Below, in pieces: positions 14,076 to 22,107 of a stretch of DNA of 27,644 nt. The translations under genes and the position numbers were made by a program. Origin of the DNA: Chromatiales bacterium (GTDB lineage Bacteria; Pseudomonadota; Gammaproteobacteria; Chromatiales; Chromatiaceae); NCBI GenBank assembly GCA_024762485.1, contig JANTHH010000007.1:1-27644 (forward strand), in the 5' to 3' direction. The notes beneath the pieces are model-generated. The model ran no database searches. It was not told the DNA's origin and worked only from the letters and a program-made list of their open reading frames with translations. Positions within the stretch are counted from its first letter, which is position 1. Every line of letters begins with the position of its first letter.

Positions 14076-15542
14076 ATGTCTGACGATAAAATCAATCTCT
14101 TCTCTTTCAGTGGCAAGATCCGAACCCTGCATCTGACCTGGTTCGCCTTTTTCATCAGTTTCGCGGTGTGGTTCAACCATGCCCCGCTGCTCGCCGCCAT
14201 CCAGGAGACCTTCCAGCTCACCAAGCAGGAGGTGAAGGCGCTGCTGATCATCAACGTGGCGCTGACCATCCCCGCACGCATCGTGGTGGGCATGCTGGTG
14301 GACAAGTACGGTCCGCGGATCATGTATTCCAGCCTGCTGTTCATCTCCAGCTGGCTGTGCTTCATCTTTGCCATGGCCGACAGCTACCAGATGCTGCTGC
14401 TGAGCCGCTTCCTGCTGGGTTTCGTCGGCGCCGGTTTCGTCATCGGCATCCGCATGATCGGCGAATGGTTCCCGGCCAAGCAGACCGGCACCGCGCAGGG
14501 CATCTACGGCGGCTGGGGCAACTTCGGCTCGGCCGCCTCCGCCATGACCCTGCCCTCGCTGGCCCTGTGGTTTGGCGGTGATGACGGCTGGCGCTACGCC
14601 ATCGCCTCCACCGGTGCCATCGCCCTGGTCTATTCGTTCGTCTATTACCGGTTGGCGCGCAACACACCCAAGGGCTCCACCTATTTCAAACCGAAAAAGA
14701 CCGGCGCCATGGAGGTCACCAGCAAGGGGGATTTCTTCTTCTACCTGTTGATGAACATCCCCATGTACGCGGCCCTGGCCGTGCTCACCTGGAAGCTGGG
14801 ACCGGACAACCTGAATATCATCAACGCCTTCGCCGCCGACGCCATCTATCTGATCCTGATCGGTGTCTATGCCTATCAGGTCTCCCAGGTATGGCGTATC
14901 AACAAACACGTGTTCACCGAAGAGGTGCCGGAACTGCACCGCTACAAATTCAAGCAGGTGGCGGTGCTCGACCTGGCCTACTTCGTGACCTTCGGTTCCG
15001 AGCTGGCGGTGGTCTCCATGCTGCCCCTGTTCTTCAAGGAGACCTTCGACCTGAGCCTGGTGGAGGCCGGCCTGCTGGCCTCCGGCTTTGCCTTCATGAA
15101 CCTGGCGGCACGCCCCACCGGCGGCTTCTTCTCCGATACCTTCGGCCGCAAGAAAAGCCTGACCATACTGATCAGCGGACTGGCCATCGGCTATTTCCTG
15201 CTGGCCAACATCGACAGCAGCTGGCCGCTGGCACTGGCGGTGATCGCCACCATGGCCTGCTCGTTCTTCGTGCAGGCCGGCGAGGGCGCGGTGTTCGCCA
15301 TCGTGCCCCTGGTCAAGCGCCGCATGACCGGCCAGATCGCCGGCATGGCCGGCGCCTACGGCAATGTCGGCGCGGTGACCTTTCTCACCGCCTATTCCTT
15401 CATGAATGCCTCCCAGTTCTTCCTGTTCATCGCCGGTGCCGCCATCTTCGCCCTGATCGCGGTACAGTTCCTGGATGAACCCGAGGGGCAGACCGCCGAG
15501 GTGATGGAAGATGGTACGGTGAAGATGATCGACGTCAGCTGA
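14076..15542 (+). CDS. narK: NarK-type nitrate/nitrite transporter (major facilitator family)
   Basis: A 488-aa inner-membrane transporter with about 12 helices. Both nitrate-signature motifs are visible: GIYGGWGNFGSAASAMTLP in the N-terminal half and GAYGNVGAVTFLTAY in the C-terminal half. The MFS loop motif GMLVDKYGPR and its counterpart GGFFSDTFGRKK are also present. It brings nitrate into the cell for the operon on the other strand. The ATG at 14076 is chosen over 14058 and 14061 because GGGGA lies about 5 nt upstream and because the predicted transcript starts near 14048. The large central loop before helix 7 (about KPKKTGAMEVTSKG) is charged, as usual. The phosphatase-kinase gene downstream is a known neighbour of this transporter in Pseudomonas, where it is sometimes called nasA. 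Confidence 0.94.
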   Translation: MSDDKINLFSFSGKIRTLHLTWFAFFISFAVWFNHAPLLAAIQETFQLTKQEVKALLIINVALTIPARIVVGMLVDKYGPRIMYSSLLFISSWLCFIFAMADSYQMLLLSRFLLGFVGAGFVIGIRMIGEWFPAKQTGTAQGIYGGWGNFGSAASAMTLPSLALWFGGDDGWRYAIASTGAIALVYSFVYYRLARNTPKGSTYFKPKKTGAMEVTSKGDFFFYLLMNIPMYAALAVLTWKLGPDNLNIINAFAADAIYLILIGVYAYQVSQVWRINKHVFTEEVPELHRYKFKQVAVLDLAYFVTFGSELAVVSMLPLFFKETFDLSLVEAGLLASGFAFMNLAARPTGGFFSDTFGRKKSLTILISGLAIGYFLLANIDSSWPLALAVIATMACSFFVQAGEGAVFAIVPLVKRRMTGQIAGMAGAYGNVGAVTFLTAYSFMNASQFFLFIAGAAIFALIAVQFLDEPEGQTAEVMEDGTVKMIDVS

Positions 15543-15594
15543 CAGCACACCCTGTCCCAGATAACCGACATGAGCAATATAAGCGTCATCATGA

Positions 15595-15810
15595 AGACTT
15601 CGGGCGAACCGGTTTAGCGCATCCCGGGAAGACTGCAACAACCAGAAACACATGCAGTGCACCGTCCGCGACATGATCAAGCACTTGGGCACCGCCTGGG
15701 GACGCGAGAAGGGCAGCAACAGGTATCTGCACCAGATCTTCCCTCGCGGCGGTTTGCAGAAGCAGGGCGACCGACTGGCCGGCCTGTTCTGCATCAAGGG
15801 TGAACACTGA
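15595..15810 (+). pseudogene. DsrC/TusE-like C-terminal fragment
   Basis: The frame opens after a TGA at 15592 and the first possible start is ATG 15652, giving 52 aa with no ribosome site. The sequence contains IKHLGTAWGREKGSNRYLHQ, then IFPRGG, KQGDRLAGL and a final KGEH. These align with the C-terminal half of DsrC/TusE proteins (remembered pattern: LG-x3-G-EKGNS-YLYELFP-GP-KQ-C-IAGLPKPTGC). Both redox cysteines of the family are replaced: the residue in KQAC becomes D and the penultimate C becomes E. Only about 50 nt separate the open frame from the narK stop, too little for the missing 50-60 N-terminal residues. It is most likely a decayed remnant. A short expressed relative lacking redox function is less likely. 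It accounts for most of the 341-nt gap between narK and the kinase gene. Confidence 0.6.
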
Positions 15811-15883
15811 TTCAGGCCGCAATCTGTCGCCAGGCCGGCGATAACGTGTCTGGTGGAGTTGCGCACCCAACGACAGGAGAACC

Positions 15884-17590
15884 ATGTCCACCACCCTCAC
15901 CATCGACTATGCCATCAGCACCGATGCCGGCAACAAGGCAGAGAATGCCGATGCCGCCGATGCCCGGGTGCCCTCCGGCGAGGCCCTGCTGACCAAGGGG
16001 GTGGCCGCCGCCATCTGCGACGGCATGAGCAGCTCGGAGGGTGGCAAGCAGGCCAGCGAGGTCTGCGTCTCCGGCTTTCTCACCGATTACTACAGCACCC
16101 CGGATTCCTGGACGGTAAAGACCTCCGCCAGCAAGGTCCTCGGGGCGTTGAACAAGTGGCTCTATTCCCAGGGGCAGGTACGCTACGAGTCGGCTCGCGG
16201 CATGGTCACCACCTTCAGCGGTCTGGTGATCAAGTCCACCACCGCCCATGTCTTCCATGTCGGCGACTCGCGCATCTATCTGTTCCGCGACGGCGAGTTG
16301 GAACAGCTGACCCACGACCACCGCTTCTGGGTCTCGGAGGATCGCGACTTTCTCTCCCGCGCCGTCGGTATCGACCCGCACCTGGAGATCGACTACAGCG
16401 CCCACGCGGTGGAGCCAGGTGATGTCTTCCTGTTCGCCACCGATGGCATCACCGGCCATCTCACGGACAACCGGCTGAAGGCGTTGCTCACCGCACATGG
16501 CGGCAACCTGCAGTCCTGTGCCAACACCATGCTGACGGAGGCCTTGCAGAACGGCAGCGCCGACAATGTCACGGTGCAGCTGCTGAAGGTGATCTCGCTG
16601 CCGGCGCAGACCGAGGACGACATCCTGCGGCAGATCACCGAACTGCCCTTCCCGCCCAACCTGGCCCCGGGGATGAAGATCGACGACTACGAGCTGCTGC
16701 GAGAACTGCATGCCTCGAAGCGCAGCGAGGTCTTTCTCGCCCGCCAGATGACGACCGGTGAACAGGTGATCCTGAAGACCCCCTCGGTCAATTTCCGCGA
16801 TGACCCGGCCTACCTGGAGGCCTTCCTGCACGAGGAGTGGGTCGGCAAGCGCATCAACAATCCCCACGTCCTGAAGACCCTGGAGACGCCGAAACGCCGT
16901 TTCCTCTACAACATCTCCGAGTACGTGGAGGGCCAGAGCCTGCGCCAGTGGATGGAGGACCACCCCACGACCCACATCAACAAGGCGCGGGACTTCCTCA
17001 CCCAGGTCGCCGAGGGCCTGCGCGCCTTCCACCGGCTGGAGATGATCCACCTCGACCTGAAGCCCGAGAACATACTCATCGACAACGAGGGGATGCTGAA
17101 GATCATCGATTTCGGCTCCACCCGGGTCGCCGGCACCGCCGAGATCGAGACCACCTTCGCCGTCGACATCCCCCAGGGCACGGTGAACTACTCCGCCCCC
17201 GAGTGCATCGACGGCCAGGTATCGAACCGCTCAGACATCTTCTCCCTCGGCGTCATTGCCTATGAGCTGCTGACCGGGCACCTGCCCTATGGCGACAGCG
17301 ACTCCCCGCGCCCAGCCAACAGGCTCCGATACACCCCGGCCCGCGAATACAACCCGCACATCCAGCCCTGGGTGGACCGGGCGCTGGAGAAGGCGGTGCA
17401 CCCCAATCCACAGAAACGCTACGGCGCCCTGTCCGAGTTCCTGTTCGATCTGTCGCACCCCAACGAGAAGCTGCTCCGTGATGGCGGAAAGCCCCTGATG
17501 GAGCGCAACCCCTTGGGCTTCTGGAAGACGGTGGCGGGGCTCTCGGTGCTGCTGAACCTGGTGCTGCTGGTCTGGCTTGCCCATGGCTGA
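15884..17590 (+). CDS. Bifunctional PP2C phosphatase / Ser-Thr protein kinase with C-terminal membrane anchor
   Basis: 568 aa. The N-terminal PP2C domain (about 5-240) keeps its metal-binding aspartates: D46-G47 in ICDGMSSSEGG, D187-G188 in FATDGITG and D227-N228 in GSADNVTV, plus FHVGDSRIYLFRDG. The kinase domain (about 268-520) has the ATP lysine K298 (VILKTP), the catalytic loop HLDLKPEN (389-396, D391), D409-F-G and A438-P-E. Its glycine loop is poorly conserved. A single hydrophobic helix at about 546-565 ends the protein, so both domains should be cytoplasmic and membrane-tethered. AGGAG lies 5 nt before the ATG. Genes of this type sit beside the nitrate transporter and nirBD/nasA in Pseudomonas aeruginosa (PA1782 region), so a role in controlling nitrate uptake or reduction by reversible phosphorylation is plausible but unproven. 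Confidence 0.93.
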   Translation: MSTTLTIDYAISTDAGNKAENADAADARVPSGEALLTKGVAAAICDGMSSSEGGKQASEVCVSGFLTDYYSTPDSWTVKTSASKVLGALNKWLYSQGQVRYESARGMVTTFSGLVIKSTTAHVFHVGDSRIYLFRDGELEQLTHDHRFWVSEDRDFLSRAVGIDPHLEIDYSAHAVEPGDVFLFATDGITGHLTDNRLKALLTAHGGNLQSCANTMLTEALQNGSADNVTVQLLKVISLPAQTEDDILRQITELPFPPNLAPGMKIDDYELLRELHASKRSEVFLARQMTTGEQVILKTPSVNFRDDPAYLEAFLHEEWVGKRINNPHVLKTLETPKRRFLYNISEYVEGQSLRQWMEDHPTTHINKARDFLTQVAEGLRAFHRLEMIHLDLKPENILIDNEGMLKIIDFGSTRVAGTAEIETTFAVDIPQGTVNYSAPECIDGQVSNRSDIFSLGVIAYELLTGHLPYGDSDSPRPANRLRYTPAREYNPHIQPWVDRALEKAVHPNPQKRYGALSEFLFDLSHPNEKLLRDGGKPLMERNPLGFWKTVAGLSVLLNLVLLVWLAHG

Positions 17591-17607
17591 GGCGCGGGCG
17601 ATGGCGA

Positions 17608-17832
17608 TCAGCGCTCCCGGCGTCGGGGTGTCCGTTTGCGCTTCAGTGAACGCAGGGTGCCGCTGAGCGACTTGCTGAGGGTCTGGTAGGTCCGTATCTG
17701 GGCCCGCTTGTAGGCGGTATCGGGGCTGCGCCCAATCAGCGTCAGCCGGGCATCGAAATACGCGACGTCGGCCTCGAGCTCGGCCACGTCGGTGCGGATC
17801 AGCCCCCGGGATGCAGATACTTCTTCGCTCAT
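17608..17832 (-). CDS. Small conserved-looking protein of unknown function
   Basis: 74 aa, not recognised as a named family. It is predicted mostly helical: an acidic, alanine/leucine-rich first part (TDVAELEADVAYFDARLTLIG, 14-34) and a strongly basic tail (SLKRKRTPRRRER). It has no membrane segment or cysteine. It converges with the kinase gene (17-nt gap) and diverges from sucA. A TAGAAT hexamer lies only 9 nt before the ATG, so the transcript, if real, would have almost no leader. No strong ribosome site is visible. The composition is protein-like and the opposite strand has no competing gene, so it is kept as a probable gene. Confidence 0.55.
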   Translation of the reverse strand: MSEEVSASRGLIRTDVAELEADVAYFDARLTLIGRSPDTAYKRAQIRTYQTLSKSLSGTLRSLKRKRTPRRRER

Positions 17833-17951
17833 CGTGGTCGCATTCTAACCCCTTGTCGCACCCCGTATGCAGCCGCCTGCCGACGTGAGACCCTGGTCAC
17901 GCCCCTGCCCCACCCACCTCGTAGCCGACGCCCGGCTGGCGCGGTGCCGGG

Positions 17952-17968
17952 CCCCCGTCCGGCGGGGG
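17952..17968. other. GC-rich perfect hairpin in the sucA upstream region
   Basis: CCCCCG (17952-17957) pairs with CGGGGG (17963-17968) around a 5-nt loop and is followed by TTT. It overlaps the place where the sucA -35 element would be. It might be a weak terminator for upstream readthrough or simply a by-product of high GC. Confidence 0.3.
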
Positions 17969-17974
17969 TTTCCG

Positions 17975-17983
17975 TGCTAGACT
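17975..17983 (+). promoter_or_regulatory. Candidate extended -10 promoter of the sucA-sucB-fumarase operon
   Basis: TGCTAGACT is an extended -10 (TGn plus TAGACT, 4 of 6 to TATAAT) placed about 47 nt before the sucA ATG. No recognisable -35 hexamer is present at the usual distance, as is common for extended -10 promoters. Confidence 0.4.
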
Positions 17984-18029
17984 CGCCGTCAGGTGTTTTA
18001 CCCCAACAATTAGGACGGACGTACAAACG

Positions 18030-20876
18030 ATGTCCAGCCTGTTACAGCACTTCCAGTCCAGCGCCGCGCTCTCCGGCACCAACGCCGCCTTCATCGAGGG
18101 GCTGTACGAGGACTTCCTCGCCGACCCGGGCAGTGTCCCGGCCGACTGGCGACGCCGTTTCGAGCAATTCGCCCGTGCGGCCAACGAACCGGAGACCCCC
18201 CACGGCCCACTGCGGGAGGACCTGCGCCGGACCCTGCTGGAACCCCGGCGATCCGCTTCGGGCGGTGGTCTCACGGCCGCGGCGGCGGCGAAACAGACCG
18301 CGGTGCTGCAGTTGATCAATGCCTACCGTAGCCGCGGCCACCAGAACGCCACCCTCGACCCCTTGTCGCTGCATGAATCGCCGCCGCTCGAGGAGCTGAC
18401 CCTCGGCTATCACAAGCTCGAGGGCGACCTGGACAGCACCTTCAACACCGGCTCGCTGTTCGCACCCGAACGCATGAAGCTGCGTGACATCCTGTCGCTG
18501 CTGCAGGATGTCTATACCCGGACCGTGGGTTCGGAGTACATGCACATCACCGACACCCACGAAAAGCGCTGGATCCAGCAGCGCCTGGAGAGCTACCGGG
18601 CGCGCCCTGAACTCACCGATGATGACCGTCGCTGGATGCTCAAGCTGCTGACCGCAGCGGAGGGGCTGGAGAAATACCTGCACACCCGCTATGTCGGGCA
18701 GAAGCGGTTCTCGCTGGAGGGCGGCGAGTCGCTGATCCCCCTGCTCGACGAGCTGATCCAGCGCGGCGGCGCCCGGGGCATGACCAACTTGCTGATCGGC
18801 ATGGCCCACCGCGGTCGCCTGAACGTGCTCGCCAACATCCTCGGCAAGCCGCCCTCGGAGATCTTCGAGGAATTCGAGGGCAAGCCCCGTCACCACCCGC
18901 TGATGACCTCTGGCGACGTGAAATACCACATGGGCTTCTCCTCCGACATCGAGACCCGCGGTGGCATCCTCCACTTGGCGCTGGGCTTCAATCCCTCCCA
19001 TCTCGAGATCATCTGCCCGGTGGTCGCCGGCTCGGCACGCGCCCGCCAGCAGGAATCACACGATGTCGGCGGCGACAGCGTGATGCCGGTACTGATCCAC
19101 GGCGATGCCGCCATCGCCGGCCAGGGCGTGGTGATGGAATATCTCAACATGTCCCAGACCCGCGGCTTCAGCGTCGGCGGCACGGTGCATATCGTGGTCA
19201 ACAACCAGATCGGATTCACCACCAGCAGCCCCTTCGACAGCCGCTCGACCAACTACTGCACCGATGTCGGCAAGATGGTCCAGGCACCCATATTCCACGT
19301 CAACGGCGACGACCCGGAGGCGGTGATCTTCGTCACCCGCCTTGCACTGGACTATCGCAACCACTTCCACAAGGACGTGTTCATCGACCTGGTCTGTTAC
19401 CGCCGCCACGGCCACAACGAGGCGGACGAACCCGCCGTCACCCAGCCGCTGATGTACCAGCGGATCCGCCAACACCCCACGGTACGCGCCCTGTATGCCG
19501 AGCAGTTGGTCGCCGCAGGAATCATCGAGGCAAGCCAGCCGCAGGTACTGGCGAACAGTGTCCGCGAGGATCTCGACCATGGACAACCGCTGACCCGGCC
19601 GCCGGTCTGCGACCTGGGCCACCCGCGGCGCGCCCGCTGGCAGCGCTTCCATGGCGTCCAGTGGGAGCAGCCGGCGGACACCGCCATCACCGCGGAACAG
19701 CTGCAGCGCTGCAGCACGGTGCTGGTCGGCGTGCCCGAGGGTTTCGAGCTGCATCCACGGGTGGAGCGCATCATCGACGAGCGGCGGCAGATGGCCAACG
19801 GCAGCCTGCTTGCCGACTGGGGCTTTGCCGAGAACCTGGCCTACGCCACCCTGCTCGACCAGGGTTACCCGGTCCGCATGTCCGGTCAGGACAGCCGGCG
19901 GGGTACATTCTTCCACCGCCACGCCACCTGGCATGACCAGAAGACCGGCAACACCTACACCCCGCTGCAGCACCTGTCCACCGACCAGCCGAACTACGTC
20001 TGCATCGACTCGCTGCTGTCGGAGGAGGCCGTGCTCGCCTTCGAATACGGCTTTTCGGTCTCGCAGCCTGACGAACTGGTCATCTGGGAGGCCCAGTTCG
20101 GGGACTTCGCCAACGGTGCGCAGGTGGTCATCGACCAGTTCATCACCTCTGCCGGCGCCAAGTGGGGACTCTATTGCGGCCTCGTGCTGTTCCTGCCGCA
20201 CGGCTACGAGGGCCAGGGCCCGGAACACTCCTCGGCACGCATCGAGCGCTACATGCAACTTTGTGCCGAGCACAATATCCAGGTGTGCATCCCCACCACC
20301 CCGGCACAGATCTTCCACCTGCTGCGACGCCAGCTGATCCGCCCCTACCGTCGCCCGCTGGTGGTGATGACGCCAAAGAGCCTGCTGCGTCACCCGCTGG
20401 CGACCAGCGACCTGGAATCCCTGCTCGAGGGCGGCTTCATGAATGTGCTGGATGAGACCGACGCCCTCGACCCGGACAAGGTCAAACGGGTGATCCTCTG
20501 TACCGGCAAGGTCTACTACGACCTGCTGCTGGCGCGCCGGGCGCAGAACCGGGAGGACGTGGCGATCATCCGTATCGAGCAGCTTTATCCCTTTCCCAAG
20601 ACCGACTTCGTCACCGTCATGCAACGCTACCGCAAGGCCGACAGCTTCATCTGGTGCCAGGAAGAGCCGCAGAACCAGGGGGCATGGGACCAGATCAAAC
20701 ACCGCTTCCATGTCCTCGAAGACATGGCACGGCACATCCATTACGTGGGCCGCCCGGCCGCCGCCGCACCGGCGACCGGCTTCTACCAGGTCCACAAGAC
20801 CGAGCAGGAACAGCTGGTGGACGATGCCATCAACGGCCGCATCACACCGAGCATGAACCGCAGGAGCACGCTATGA
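18030..20876 (+). CDS. sucA: 2-oxoglutarate dehydrogenase E1 component
   Basis: A 948-aa thiamine-diphosphate enzyme that decarboxylates 2-oxoglutarate and transfers the succinyl group to the lipoyl arm of SucB. The N-terminal E2/E3-binding region is typical (SSAALSGTNAAFIEGLYEDFLADPGSVPADWRRRF). Core landmarks include GMAHRGRLNVLANILGKP, EYHMG-like KYHMGFSSDIET, LGFNPSHLEIICPVVAGSARARQ, HGDAAIAGQGVVMEYLNMS, VNNQIGFTTS and GQDSRRGTFFHRHA. The C-terminal part ends EEPQNQGAWDQIKHR. The length matches the gammaproteobacterial family (about 930-950 aa). The ribosome site AGGA lies rather far upstream (about 14 nt). The stop overlaps the sucB start as ATGA. Confidence 0.97.
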   Translation: MSSLLQHFQSSAALSGTNAAFIEGLYEDFLADPGSVPADWRRRFEQFARAANEPETPHGPLREDLRRTLLEPRRSASGGGLTAAAAAKQTAVLQLINAYRSRGHQNATLDPLSLHESPPLEELTLGYHKLEGDLDSTFNTGSLFAPERMKLRDILSLLQDVYTRTVGSEYMHITDTHEKRWIQQRLESYRARPELTDDDRRWMLKLLTAAEGLEKYLHTRYVGQKRFSLEGGESLIPLLDELIQRGGARGMTNLLIGMAHRGRLNVLANILGKPPSEIFEEFEGKPRHHPLMTSGDVKYHMGFSSDIETRGGILHLALGFNPSHLEIICPVVAGSARARQQESHDVGGDSVMPVLIHGDAAIAGQGVVMEYLNMSQTRGFSVGGTVHIVVNNQIGFTTSSPFDSRSTNYCTDVGKMVQAPIFHVNGDDPEAVIFVTRLALDYRNHFHKDVFIDLVCYRRHGHNEADEPAVTQPLMYQRIRQHPTVRALYAEQLVAAGIIEASQPQVLANSVREDLDHGQPLTRPPVCDLGHPRRARWQRFHGVQWEQPADTAITAEQLQRCSTVLVGVPEGFELHPRVERIIDERRQMANGSLLADWGFAENLAYATLLDQGYPVRMSGQDSRRGTFFHRHATWHDQKTGNTYTPLQHLSTDQPNYVCIDSLLSEEAVLAFEYGFSVSQPDELVIWEAQFGDFANGAQVVIDQFITSAGAKWGLYCGLVLFLPHGYEGQGPEHSSARIERYMQLCAEHNIQVCIPTTPAQIFHLLRRQLIRPYRRPLVVMTPKSLLRHPLATSDLESLLEGGFMNVLDETDALDPDKVKRVILCTGKVYYDLLLARRAQNREDVAIIRIEQLYPFPKTDFVTVMQRYRKADSFIWCQEEPQNQGAWDQIKHRFHVLEDMARHIHYVGRPAAAAPATGFYQVHKTEQEQLVDDAINGRITPSMNRRSTL

Positions 20877-22081
20877 GCATAGAGGTCAAGGTCCCCACGC
20901 TGCCCGAATCGATCAGCGATGCCACCGTGCTCGACTGGCACAAGCAACCCGGCGAGACGGTCAGGCGGGATGAAAACATCCTCGACCTGGAGACCGACAA
21001 GGTGGTGCTGGAGGTCCCGGCACCTGCAGACGGTGTCCTCTCGAAGGTGCTGGCAGAGACCGGCACGGTAGTGAAGGCCGGCGATACGCTGGCGGTGATC
21101 GAGCCCCAGGCTGCTGCACCCGCCCCGCCGAACACCGAGGACGAGCGCCCGGCACCGCCGCCACAACCGAGCGACAGCGATGAACCCGTGCTGACGCCGG
21201 CCGTGCGCCGGCTGGTCAAGGAACTGGGCGTGGACCCCCACCAGATCCTCGGCAGCGGCAAGGATGGACGCATCACCAAGGCAGACGTGATGAAGTACCT
21301 GGATGCCCAGCCGGCGGCGGGCAACCCGGACCTGACCACTGTCGACGAGCAGGAAGAAGGCGGCGCCACGGCCAGCAGTGAGCGTCGCGAACAACGGGTG
21401 CCGATGACCCGGCTGCGCCAGCGCATCGCCGAGCGCCTCAAGGAGGCACAGAACACCGCGGCCATCCTGACCACCTTCAATGAGGTGGACCTGCAGGCCG
21501 TCACCGGGATCCGCCAGCAGCACAAGGCGGCCTTCGAGGAGCGCCACGGCGTCAAGCTGGGCTTCATGTCCTTCTTCGTCAAGGCCAGCATCGAGGCGCT
21601 GAAGCGCTTCCCGGCGGTCAATGCCTCGGTCGACGGCACCGACATCCTCTATCACGACTATTTTGATATCGGTATTGCCGTGGGCAGTGAGCGCGGCCTG
21701 GTGGTGCCGGTGCTGCGCGACGCCGACCAGCTGGACTTCGCCGGCATCGAGAAGGCCATCCGAGAATATGCCAGGAAGGCGCGCGAAGGCACGCTGAGCT
21801 ACGACGACCTCAACGGCGGCACCTTCACCATCACCAACGGCGGGGTCTACGGCTCCATGCTGTCGACACCGATCCTCAATCCACCCCAGAGCGGCATCCT
21901 CGGCATGCACAACATCACCGAGCGGCCGGTGGTGGTGAACGGCGAGATCGTCATCCGGCCGATGATGTACCTGGCGCTGTCCTATGATCACCGCATCGTC
22001 GATGGCCGCGAGGCCGTACAATTCCTGGTGACCATCAAACAACACCTGGAAGATCCCGGCAGGCTGCTGCTGGGTCTCTGA
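20873..22081 (+). CDS. sucB: Dihydrolipoyllysine-residue succinyltransferase (2-oxoglutarate dehydrogenase E2)
   Basis: 402 aa. The lipoyl domain carries the modified lysine K43 (LETDKVVLEVPA). A short proline/alanine-rich linker leads to the peripheral-subunit binding domain (TPAVRRLVKELGVDPHQILGSGKDGRITKADVMKYL). A second linker leads to the catalytic domain, which ends with the active-site motif H373-RIV-D377-G in SYDHRIVDG. The frame runs open far upstream, but the ATG at 20873 is the start because it overlaps the sucA stop by 4 bp, has AGGAG 7 nt upstream and gives the standard family N-terminus (MSIEVKVPTLPESISDATVL). No lpd (E3) gene follows, so E3 must be supplied from elsewhere. Confidence 0.97.
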   Translation: MSIEVKVPTLPESISDATVLDWHKQPGETVRRDENILDLETDKVVLEVPAPADGVLSKVLAETGTVVKAGDTLAVIEPQAAAPAPPNTEDERPAPPPQPSDSDEPVLTPAVRRLVKELGVDPHQILGSGKDGRITKADVMKYLDAQPAAGNPDLTTVDEQEEGGATASSERREQRVPMTRLRQRIAERLKEAQNTAAILTTFNEVDLQAVTGIRQQHKAAFEERHGVKLGFMSFFVKASIEALKRFPAVNASVDGTDILYHDYFDIGIAVGSERGLVVPVLRDADQLDFAGIEKAIREYARKAREGTLSYDDLNGGTFTITNGGVYGSMLSTPILNPPQSGILGMHNITERPVVVNGEIVIRPMMYLALSYDHRIVDGREAVQFLVTIKQHLEDPGRLLLGL

Positions 22082-22107
22082 CAGAGCGGCAACCAGCGGG
22101 GCCGGGC

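Noticed and set aside
14037..17050. Long minus-strand frames opposite narK and the phosphatase-kinase gene
   Set aside because: The plus-strand genes are complete and have ribosome sites and family motifs. The opposite frames do not.
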